From SKLM01 sp964390305 (lineage in GTDB: Bacteria > Chloroflexota > Anaerolineae > B4-G1): DNA of 12,879 nt. The stretch is from NCBI GenBank assembly GCA_964390305.1, contig CAYMHT010000076.1, positions 1 through 12,879 on the forward strand, given 5' to 3'. A program made the position numbers and the translations under genes. Positions 1 through 6,339 of this stretch are shown here, in pieces; the first letter of the stretch is position 1, and each line of letters begins with the position of its first letter. A model generated the notes under the pieces. It was not told the DNA's origin. It was given only the letters and a program-made list of their open reading frames with translations, and searched no databases.

Positions 1-1683
1 TCAGTCGCCGGTGACGACCCGCTGCCTCAGCGCCTTCAGCCGCTTCATGACGTCGTTGTCGCCCCGGCCGAAGTAGTCGTGAAGGCGAAGGTACTCGGCG
101 TAGATCTCGTCGTACACGTCGGAATGCGCGGGGACGGGACGATAGACCTGGTCCTTCAGGTGGGCCATATCCTGCGCGGCCTCGAAGATCGAATCGTACC
201 CGCCGGCCTTCCGCCCTGCCGCCACGGCCCCGAACATCGCCGAGCCCAGGGCCCCCGCCTGAGCCGTAGCCGCCACCTTGATCTCTCGCCCGGTGACGTC
301 GGCGTAGATCTGCATCAGCAACTCGTTGCGGTCCGGCAGCCCGCCGCAGGCGACGATTTCGTCGACGGCGACCCCGTGGTCCTCGAAGGCTTCAATAATC
401 ACGCGCGTGCCGTAGGCCGTGGCCTCGATCAGGGCGCGGTAGATGTCCTCCGCCCTGGTGGCGAGGGTGGCCCCCAGCAGCATCCCGGTCAGGTCGACGT
501 CGACCAGCACGGAGCGGTTGCCGTTCCACCAATCGAGGGCCAGCAGCCCATGCTCGCCCGGCTTCTGTTGGGCCGCCTTCTCCTCGAGCAGCTGGTGCAA
601 GGTCAATCCGCGGGCCCCCGCCTCCTCGGCGTAGGCCTCGGGCACCAGATTGTCGACCAGCCAGGCGAAGTGATCGCCCACGCAGGACTGCCCGGCCTCG
701 AACCCGAAGTATCCGGGGATGATGCCATCCTCGACCACGCCGCACATGCCAGGCACGAGCTGCTCCTCGGTGCCCAGCACCATGTGGCAGTTGGAGGTAC
801 CCATGATGATGACCATGCGCCCGGGCTCCACCACGGTGGCCGCCGGCACGGAGACGTGGGCGTCCACGTTGCCGATCGAAACCGCCGTCCCCGGCCGCAA
901 ACCGGTCAGGTCGGCCATCTCCTCCGTGAGCACCCCCGCCCGCTGGCCGAGGGGGTAGATGTCGCGCGACAGCTTGTCGTCCACGACGTTCTCCAGGCGG
1001 GGATCGAGGGCGGCGAAGAAATCGTCCTCGGGGTATCCCTCCCGCTTGCTCCAGATGGCCTTGTAGCCTGCGGTGCAGGAGTTGCGCCGCTCCTCGCCCG
1101 TCAGCTGGAGCACGATCCAATCGGCCCCTTCGATATAGCGGTCCGCCGCCTCGTAAACTTCGGGGGCCTTGTTGAGGGTCTCCCAGATCTTGGGGAAGAG
1201 CCACTCGGAGGAGATCTTCCCGCCGTAGCGCTGGAGGAAGGTCTCCCCGCGCTCCTGGGCGATGCGATTGAGCTCGTTCGCCTCCGGTTGGGCGGCGTGA
1301 TGCTTCCAGATCTTCACCCAGGCGTAGGGGTTGTCCCGCCACCGCGGCATGACACACAGGGGCGTGCCGTGCTGATCAATGGGCAGCATCGTGCAGGCGG
1401 TGAAGTCGGTCCCGACGCCGATGACCTCGTCGGGCTCCGCCCCACCCTCCCGCAGCACGGTGGGGATGGTCACCCGGAGCACGTCGATGTAGTCGGCTGG
1501 GTTCTGCAGCGCGAAGTCCGGCGGGAGCTCGACGGCGCTTCCTGGCAGCGCCTCGTCGATGACGCCGTCCGGGTATGGGTGGACGGCGGCAGTGACCTCT
1601 TCGCCGGTGGCCACGTCCACGAGCACGGCCCGTCCGGACTCCGTGCCGAAATCGATGCCAATCGCGTATCTGTGCTCCTCCAT
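1..1683 (-). CDS. araB: L-ribulokinase AraB (FGGY carbohydrate kinase)
   Basis: This cytoplasmic FGGY kinase phosphorylates L-ribulose with ATP to L-ribulose 5-phosphate, the second step of bacterial L-arabinose catabolism; family members also accept some other pentuloses and pentitols. The N-terminal phosphate-binding motif GIDFGTESGRA, the segment KHHAAQPEAN, MGTSNCHMVLG, FEAGQSCVGD, LDWWNGNRSVLVDVDLTG and the C-terminal ACGGLPDRNELLMQIYADV are all classic AraB signatures. The length of 560 residues is normal for the family. A GTG start at 1689 would overlap the SD sequence: AGGAGG at 1689-1694 lies 5 bases before ATG 1681-1683, so I chose that ATG. The stop TGA is at positions 1-3, so the gene is complete. 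It is the last gene of the cluster in the window and sits behind the longest gap of its downstream half (about 143 bases), so it may be partly separately controlled. The assignment is strong; the exact ketose is inferred. Confidence 0.96.
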   Translation of the reverse strand: MEEHRYAIGIDFGTESGRAVLVDVATGEEVTAAVHPYPDGVIDEALPGSAVELPPDFALQNPADYIDVLRVTIPTVLREGGAEPDEVIGVGTDFTACTMLPIDQHGTPLCVMPRWRDNPYAWVKIWKHHAAQPEANELNRIAQERGETFLQRYGGKISSEWLFPKIWETLNKAPEVYEAADRYIEGADWIVLQLTGEERRNSCTAGYKAIWSKREGYPEDDFFAALDPRLENVVDDKLSRDIYPLGQRAGVLTEEMADLTGLRPGTAVSIGNVDAHVSVPAATVVEPGRMVIIMGTSNCHMVLGTEEQLVPGMCGVVEDGIIPGYFGFEAGQSCVGDHFAWLVDNLVPEAYAEEAGARGLTLHQLLEEKAAQQKPGEHGLLALDWWNGNRSVLVDVDLTGMLLGATLATRAEDIYRALIEATAYGTRVIIEAFEDHGVAVDEIVACGGLPDRNELLMQIYADVTGREIKVAATAQAGALGSAMFGAVAAGRKAGGYDSIFEAAQDMAHLKDQVYRPVPAHSDVYDEIYAEYLRLHDYFGRGDNDVMKRLKALRQRVVTGD

Positions 1684-1688
1684 GCTCA

Positions 1689-1694
1689 CCTCCT
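1689..1694 (-). promoter_or_regulatory. Ribosome binding site of araB
   Basis: On the minus strand the sequence reads AGGAGG, TGAGC, ATG. This is a near-perfect SD with a 5-base spacer to the ATG at 1683. It overlaps the in-frame GTG at 1687-1689, which makes that upstream GTG an unlikely start. Confidence 0.8.
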
Positions 1695-1704
1695 GGTTCC
1701 TTCG

Positions 1705-1729
1705 AGGTCTTCTAACTGCTTCTAGACCT
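1705..1729 (-). promoter_or_regulatory. Inverted repeat with internal direct repeat upstream of araB
   Basis: AGGTCT at 1705-1710 and AGACCT at 1724-1729 form a 6-base inverted repeat with a 13-base spacer. Overlapping it, the hexamer CTTCTA (TAGAAG on the coding strand) occurs at 1709-1714 and 1719-1724, exactly 10 bases apart, about one helical turn. The site lies 22-46 bases upstream of the araB ATG. It could be an operator or just a chance structure; no family of regulator can be named, and no clear -10/-35 pair was seen around it. Confidence 0.3.
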
Positions 1730-1749
1730 GGTCCTTCGCCCGCGACCGA

Positions 1750-1802
1750 GAGAGCCCACTCGAGCGCTCTCGATGGAGAAGGGACTTGGTGACCCGGTCA
1801 CC
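1750..1802 (-). promoter_or_regulatory. Two palindromes in the HAD-araB gap
   Basis: GAGAGC at 1750-1755 pairs with GCTCTC at 1766-1771 (10-base loop). GGTGACC at 1788-1794 pairs with GGTCACC at 1796-1802 around a single C, a compact 7-base-arm palindrome. Neither is followed by a T-run on the coding strand, so they do not look like intrinsic terminators. The second has the shape of a dimeric-regulator operator. Function is inferred only from symmetry and position in the 143-base gap before araB; the rest of that gap shows nothing I recognise. Confidence 0.3.
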
Positions 1803-1826
1803 CACGCCGTCGACGGGGAAAGACCT

Positions 1827-2507
1827 TCACGGGGACCCGGCTCCATCGACCAGGCGCTCGAACGCGTCCTGGGGAAGGTCGTCGAGCCGTTCGACGACCA
1901 CATCTGCCGCCTCCAAGGCCGTCCCTGGATTCGTGGTGGTCACGGCGACGCACCTCATGCCCGCGCGCCTGGCGGCCTCGACGCCGGCGACCGCGTCCTC
2001 CACGACGACACACCGCTCAGGCCGCACGTCGAGCCGGCGTGCCACCTTCAGGAACAAGGCCGGCTCGGGCTTGCCCGGCAGATCGGCCCCCGATACGATG
2101 GCGTCGAAGTACTCGCCCACGCCGAGCTCGTTGACCAGGGTGTCGATGTTCGCCGGCGGCGCGGAGGAGGCAATGGCCTGTCGAAACCCCTGCTCCTCCA
2201 GGCGCTCCAGCCAGTCGCGCACGCCGGGCAACGGTTGGACGTGCCCGCGAACGGCCCTGCGAAATGCCTGTTCCTTCCGCTCGCTGATCTCCTCCAGCAG
2301 CCCGGGGGTGAGGTCATCGCCGAGAAGGAGGGAGAGGATGCCGGCGTTGTTCATGCCAAAGGTGTCCCGGAAGAACTCGCGGCTGAAGGGAATGCCGTAG
2401 TCTGGAAGGACCTCCACCCAGGACTGGAAGTGGTATTCACCCGTGTCCACCAGCACGCCGTCCAGGTCCCAGAGGACGCCCCGTTGACCCGCCGTGTCAC
2501 CATTCAT
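1827..2507 (-). CDS. HAD-superfamily hydrolase, beta-phosphoglucomutase-like
   Basis: This is a 226-residue HAD subfamily I enzyme with a helical cap. The nucleophile motif is WDLDGVLVDT (Asp14, Asp16), followed by EYHFQSW, close to the DTAEYHFRAW of Lactococcus beta-phosphoglucomutase, so the counterpart of its substrate-sensing His20 is kept as His26. Motif II is IASSAPPAN, motif III is GKPEPALFL and motif IV is VVVEDAVAGVEAA. The family interconverts beta-hexose 1- and 6-phosphates or dephosphorylates sugar phosphates. Start choice: an in-frame ATG at 2558 would add 17 residues lying within the 3' end of the M24-like gene. ATG 2507 begins 7 bases after that gene's TGA (2515-2517), and a GGAGAGG SD about 13 bases upstream is weak, so translation is probably coupled. 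A phosphatase is the main alternative; the class is sure, the substrate is not. Confidence 0.88.
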   Translation of the reverse strand: MNGDTAGQRGVLWDLDGVLVDTGEYHFQSWVEVLPDYGIPFSREFFRDTFGMNNAGILSLLLGDDLTPGLLEEISERKEQAFRRAVRGHVQPLPGVRDWLERLEEQGFRQAIASSAPPANIDTLVNELGVGEYFDAIVSGADLPGKPEPALFLKVARRLDVRPERCVVVEDAVAGVEAARRAGMRCVAVTTTNPGTALEAADVVVERLDDLPQDAFERLVDGAGSP

Positions 2508-2514
2508 GATCGAG

Positions 2515-3612
2515 TCAGGCCCTCTCCAGGATCGCGGGGCGCCTGATTGTCTCACCATCTACGGTGACCGTCACCGTCGGCCACCCGTCGATGGACGTAA
2601 GCACCTCGTTCCCTTCCTCGTTCACAAGCATGGTGTCCTCGGACTTGGTCCCGGCGATGGATGGGTTCCACGCGTAGGCCTGCGCGACGGAGACGACGTC
2701 GGCAGAGTCGGGTGTGGCCACGACCTCTCGGGGCTCGTAGCCCGCCACGCCGCCCTGATGATGCAGACGCCACTCGTCAGGGAACCCGGTCTCCGCATAG
2801 GCGGCCGTGGCGCGCTCGAAGACGTCGGCCAGGGCGCGTCCCGGGCGGGTGGTGAGGATGAAGGTCCCGTCAATCTGCGCCACCGCCTGGGCCTTGCGCC
2901 TCAGCTCGTCGGGCAGCGGGCCGAAGTGAACCAGCCGCGTCAGGGAACAGACGAGGCCCCACTTCCGCCCGCAGAGGACGAGCATGGCGTATGTGTCCAG
3001 CAGCTTGCGCGTGGGCAGCGGGTGGCGGAAGGAGAAGATGCGCTCGTCGGTGGCGACGAGGTTGACGATGGCCTGCGCGCCGCGGCTCTCCGCCCCGTGG
3101 GCGAGGAGCCCGGCTATCTCGTGCTCGCCCTGACCGGGTCGCACGGCACGGATGGCGCTGTCCATGGCCTCGGCGCAGAGGCGGCCGAGCTTGCGGAAGC
3201 GCTCGACCTCCTGGGGGGTGAGGTTGGCGCGCAGGCGGGCCAGCTCCGCCGACAGGTCAGTCGCGCCTTGGTAAGGTCCATCGGCGCCCAGGTTCATACC
3301 CTGTGTCAGTCGGGCCACCGTATCCTGCGCCTGGAACCAGGGGGTGATGCGAAAGGTCCAGCCCTGATCGTGAAGCCTCTCCTCGTGCTCCAGGCGTGGG
3401 GCCTCGATGTTGTTCGTGATCACGCAGCGGCCGTTCGGCGTGATGAGGAGGGCAGATTCCCCATCGGTCGTGGCCGTGTTCACGTAGGAGGCCGCACCAC
3501 AGGTCGCCCAGGCGAAGCTGCTGACCCGCTGCAGGAGAAGCGCGTCCAGCTGGTGCGCTTCCAGCAGACGCTGGATGCGTCTCTGCTTCTCGTCGAATTC
3601 GCTGGTGGTCAT
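2515..3612 (-). CDS. M24-family (aminopeptidase P / creatinase fold) protein, probably not a metallopeptidase
   Basis: The 365-residue protein has the two-domain layout of the M24 fold: an N-terminal creatinase-type domain (about residues 1-130) and a pita-bread C-terminal domain beginning near LTPQEVERFRKLGRL. Recognisable landmarks are RHPLPTRKL (His197), CSLTRLVHFG (where active enzymes have SDxTRT), HHQGGVAGYEPRE (about 284-296), and NPSIAGTKSEDTMLV (where active enzymes have EPG and then EDT). Canonical M24 peptidases use two Asp, one His and two Glu to hold two metals. By eye both Asp are replaced (near Leu213 and Ser223) and the first Glu by Asn316, while the last Glu (325) remains. 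The protein therefore resembles metal-independent relatives such as creatinase more than a peptidase. The start ATG 3610-3612 has GGGAG upstream. It sits between the isomerase and HAD genes, suggesting a sugar-derivative role that I cannot define. Confidence 0.82.
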   Translation of the reverse strand: MTTSEFDEKQRRIQRLLEAHQLDALLLQRVSSFAWATCGAASYVNTATTDGESALLITPNGRCVITNNIEAPRLEHEERLHDQGWTFRITPWFQAQDTVARLTQGMNLGADGPYQGATDLSAELARLRANLTPQEVERFRKLGRLCAEAMDSAIRAVRPGQGEHEIAGLLAHGAESRGAQAIVNLVATDERIFSFRHPLPTRKLLDTYAMLVLCGRKWGLVCSLTRLVHFGPLPDELRRKAQAVAQIDGTFILTTRPGRALADVFERATAAYAETGFPDEWRLHHQGGVAGYEPREVVATPDSADVVSVAQAYAWNPSIAGTKSEDTMLVNEEGNEVLTSIDGWPTVTVTVDGETIRRPAILERA

Positions 3613-3638
3613 GTCTCGCTCCCGCGGGGAGTAGCCGC

Positions 3639-5051
3639 TCAGGGGCGGTGGTAGTAGACGTCCCAGCCCATGTACTTGCTCAGCGCCTCGTCCACGGCGG
3701 CTGCCACCCGGGATCGATTGAGCGCCACATGGTGCTCGAAGCCGTTCTGGCAGATGTGGCGGAGCAAGCGCTGGAAGTCCGGGATGTGGACGACGCCATG
3801 GCCGCCAAAGGTGTCGACGGGGTCGTCGGTCAGCTCCCCCTCACCCACGTAGGCGCGGATGACGCCGCGTTCATCGTCGGTCGAGACCCGGCAGTAGGTG
3901 AACGGGCCGCCTGGCACACGCCCCACGACCGTGCCATAGGTGTTCTCCTTCCCCACGTCCTCGGCGATAATGTCCTGATGGGACATCACCGGGTCGTCAA
4001 GGAATGCCCGGGGGAAGTTGCTGCAGTGGAAGACGACGCCTCTGTCCGGATCCTGGCCGTAGTTGTTGTTCCAGTCCACGAGCGCGCTCGGTTCGCCGGA
4101 CGCCAGCGCGAGGGCATACATGGCGACGGCGCCGGTGATGTCCGTCTCGCAGGCGCTGGGCTTGAGCGCGTTGCTCAGCATGCTCATCACGGTGCAAGGG
4201 ACGATGCCGAAGTACTCCTCTATCGACGTCCAGCACTGCACTGCCGTGGCCACCAGATCGTTCGCCTCGATCCAGCGCTCCATGACGAGGGCGAACTTCG
4301 CCATCTTGAGCAACGCATCGGCCGGGATGCCTGCGGTGGGAACGTAGGCCCTGATGGTCTCCAGCTCCTGCTGCACGTCCGGGGCGTCATCTTGCAGGCG
4401 ATTGGCGCGGCCAAAGGCCTCCGAGAGATCCAGCGTCTCGACGCTGATGCCGGCCCTCTCCAGCAGCTTCTCGCTGTAGCGCACGGTGGCGAAGGCCGCC
4501 GGACGCGCGCCCAGGACGCCCACCCTGACCCCCTGCAAGCCGCGCACCACCCGGCAGGTGCTCACGAAGCGGCGCAAATCCTGGCGGAACGGTTCGGAGT
4601 CCGGCGCCACCGTGTGGAGCGAGGTGAGGGTGAAGGGGATCCCGACCTGGGTCAGGTTATTGCACACGGACATCTTGCCGCAGAAGCTGTCCCGCCGGTC
4701 TTCCAGCGTCATCTTCCCCAGCTCGTCGGGGAAGGCGTGGATGAGCACCGGCACGTCCAGGCCGGCCATGCGGAGCGTGTCCGCCACGGCACGCTCGTCG
4801 CCGAAGTTGGGGAGCGTAACCAGCACCCCCTCGATCTCGTCCCTTCGCTCCTGGAACAGGGCGGCGCACTTCCTGGCGTCCTCCAGGGTCTCGACGGAGC
4901 CAAAGGGCGTCGCCTCGGTATCCAGCACAACGGCACGGATGCCCTCTTCGTCGACGACCTGCAGGACCTCCTCCCGCCCGGTCTCGCAGAGATGGTCAGG
5001 GAAGAAACCGCGATTGCCAACGATCACGCCGAGTGCAGATCTGTCATTCAT
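3639..5051 (-). CDS. L-fucose/L-arabinose-isomerase-fold sugar isomerase
   Basis: This 470-residue cytoplasmic protein belongs to the FucI/AraA-fold group of Mn-dependent aldose-ketose isomerases, the L-fucose isomerase-related branch. The metal triad can be read directly: Glu302 in ACETDITG, Asp326 in LVDWNNN and His440 or His441 in GFEHHVAL. The Glu-Asp spacing of 24 equals that of E. coli FucI (Glu337, Asp361), whose third ligand is His528. The N-terminal part (residues 1-170) is the Rossmann-like domain of the family, with GVIVGNRGFFP and LVTLPNFGDERAVAD. The protein is shorter than E. coli FucI (about 590) and unlike typical AraA. ATG 5049-5051 is preceded by AAAGGAG with good spacing. 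With AraB in the same cluster it most simply supplies L-ribulose from L-arabinose; L-fucose, D-arabinose or another aldose remain possible. The fold is sure, the substrate is open. Confidence 0.88.
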   Translation of the reverse strand: MNDRSALGVIVGNRGFFPDHLCETGREEVLQVVDEEGIRAVVLDTEATPFGSVETLEDARKCAALFQERRDEIEGVLVTLPNFGDERAVADTLRMAGLDVPVLIHAFPDELGKMTLEDRRDSFCGKMSVCNNLTQVGIPFTLTSLHTVAPDSEPFRQDLRRFVSTCRVVRGLQGVRVGVLGARPAAFATVRYSEKLLERAGISVETLDLSEAFGRANRLQDDAPDVQQELETIRAYVPTAGIPADALLKMAKFALVMERWIEANDLVATAVQCWTSIEEYFGIVPCTVMSMLSNALKPSACETDITGAVAMYALALASGEPSALVDWNNNYGQDPDRGVVFHCSNFPRAFLDDPVMSHQDIIAEDVGKENTYGTVVGRVPGGPFTYCRVSTDDERGVIRAYVGEGELTDDPVDTFGGHGVVHIPDFQRLLRHICQNGFEHHVALNRSRVAAAVDEALSKYMGWDVYYHRP

Positions 5052-5101
5052 CAGCTTTCTCCTTTGCGTGCAAGCAAGACAAGTCGTCCACTCGCCGTGC
5101 C

Positions 5102-6247
5102 CTAGTATCCGCCGTACTCGAGAGCCGTCTCGAAGGCGGCAACGATGTTCTCCGGCGGGACGAACGCCTGTATGTTGTGAACCGCGGCGAGGACGAACCC
5201 CCCGCCGGGCGCCAGGTCATCGATGCGCCGCTTGACCTCATCGGCGACCTCCTCGGGCGTGCCGAGAGGCAGCACCCGCTGGGTATCGACGCCGCCCCAG
5301 AAGACGATGTCATCGCCGTACTCGTCCTTCAACCGTGCGGTGTCCATCCCGGAGGCCGACACCTGCACCGGATTGATGATGTCGAAGCCCAGGTCGATCA
5401 AGTCCGGGATGAGCTCGTAGACCGCCCCACAGCCGTGGTAGAACACCTTTGCGTCCGTGTGGCGCTTGATGGCCTCCAGCAGGCGGCGCTGCTTGGGCTT
5501 GATGATGGTGCGATAGAGATCGGGGGATATGAGCCAGCCATCCTGCCCATTGACGTCGTCCCAATAGGTGAAGACGTGAAGGTACTCGCCCACCTGCTCG
5601 AGGTAGTTGGTGCAGGACTCGATGTAGATGTCGGTGATGCGCTCCATCAGCCGGTCAGCGAACGCCGGGGCTTTGATCAGGGCCCTAAAGAAGCTCTCCA
5701 TGCCCATCACCCTGGCCGGCTGTTCGAAGATGCCCCCGCCGATGACGGCCGTGCCCACGAGCGCGTGTTCGGTGTTTTCGTACAGATAGCGGGCCTGCTC
5801 CCGCAGCCGCGCGTTGACCTCCGGCGGATCGGGCTGCGGCCAGGCGTAGCTATCCAGGGCTTCCATGGTGGCTTCCTTGATGGGGAAGTCGACCCAGTCG
5901 AAGTAGAGACCGTTCTTCCTGGGCATGTGGAGCTTCGAGCCCCAGCGGTCGGTGAGGGCATAATAGTCGCCCTCCTCGACGATGTCAACGTCGGGTGCCG
6001 TGGCCGCCGGCAACTGGACCATGCGGAAGTCGACGCCGAAGCGGTCCATGAGCCGCTCGTCGAGATAGGGCAGTTGCTGGACGTAGTCGACCATCTGGAG
6101 ATCCTCCACCTCCATCCCCAGGTACCTCTTCAACTCGACGTAGGCCTCCCGGTGGATGGAAGAGACAATCGTGGCCCCCAGATCGATGGGGATGCGGTCG
6201 GGTTCTTCGTGGTTGAGCGCCAGTGTGACGCGTTCCCGCGCGTTCAT
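5102..6247 (-). CDS. URO-D-fold protein 1 (HGCG type), function unknown
   Basis: This 381-residue TIM-barrel protein belongs to the superfamily of uroporphyrinogen decarboxylase and the MtaA/MtbA/CmuA methyltransferases. It is not HemE: the N-terminal RQAGRY porphyrinogen-binding motif is absent. Family landmarks are LNHEEPDRIPID at the start, YWDDVNGQD (Asp230, Asp231), YHGCGAVYELIPDL (His271, Cys273), INPVQ (291-295), VFWGGVDTQRVLP and VHNIQAF (His357). His-x-Cys resembles the zinc site of cobalamin-dependent methyltransferases (His-x-Cys...Cys), but here a His stands near the place where the distal Cys would be. ATG 6245-6247 has an AGGAGG-type SD and overlaps the stop of a 23-codon small ORF (ATGA). 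It is one of three such genes in the operon, so the enzyme presumably acts on the imported sugar or a derivative. Methyl transfer, decarboxylation and another activity are all open. Confidence 0.85.
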   Translation of the reverse strand: MNARERVTLALNHEEPDRIPIDLGATIVSSIHREAYVELKRYLGMEVEDLQMVDYVQQLPYLDERLMDRFGVDFRMVQLPAATAPDVDIVEEGDYYALTDRWGSKLHMPRKNGLYFDWVDFPIKEATMEALDSYAWPQPDPPEVNARLREQARYLYENTEHALVGTAVIGGGIFEQPARVMGMESFFRALIKAPAFADRLMERITDIYIESCTNYLEQVGEYLHVFTYWDDVNGQDGWLISPDLYRTIIKPKQRRLLEAIKRHTDAKVFYHGCGAVYELIPDLIDLGFDIINPVQVSASGMDTARLKDEYGDDIVFWGGVDTQRVLPLGTPEEVADEVKRRIDDLAPGGGFVLAAVHNIQAFVPPENIVAAFETALEYGGY

Positions 6248-6315
6248 CCCTCCTCCTCGCCGAGGTCAGGCGGCTCTAAGACGAACGGGAATGGGACGAA
6301 GGTGGATTGCTCCAT
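6244..6315 (-). CDS. Candidate 23-residue small protein or coupling leader
   Basis: Between the galactokinase-family gene and URO-D protein 1 there is an ATG at 6313-6315 preceded by AGGAGG (6321-6326) at a 5-base spacing. It opens 23 codons, MEQSTFVPFPFVLEPPDLGE followed by EEG, and ends in a TGA that shares four bases (ATGA) with the next gene. Its initiation region (ACCAGGAGG, GTGAG, ATGGAG) is nearly the same as that of araB. The last Glu codons coincide with the SD of the URO-D gene, so part of the peptide is a by-product of that signal. The middle (FVPFPFV, EPP) is hydrophobic and proline-rich. It may be a true small protein, a translational coupling leader, or chance. I recognise no family. 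Confidence 0.4.
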   Translation of the reverse strand: MEQSTFVPFPFVLEPPDLGEEEG

Positions 6316-6339
6316 CTCACCCTCCTGGTAGATCCAATG

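Noticed and set aside
1684..1689. GTG start for araB two codons upstream
   Set aside because: The GTG overlaps the SD AGGAGG; the ATG at 1683 has ideal spacing.
79..1725. Long plus-strand open frame of 548 codons opposite araB
   Set aside because: Antisense frame produced by GC-rich codon use. It lacks any family motif and is rich in Arg/Pro/Gly/His, while the minus strand encodes an unmistakable AraB.
3648..5105. Long plus-strand open frame of 485 codons opposite the isomerase
   Set aside because: Same antisense effect; the composition is low in recognisable structure and the minus strand holds the metal-triad isomerase.
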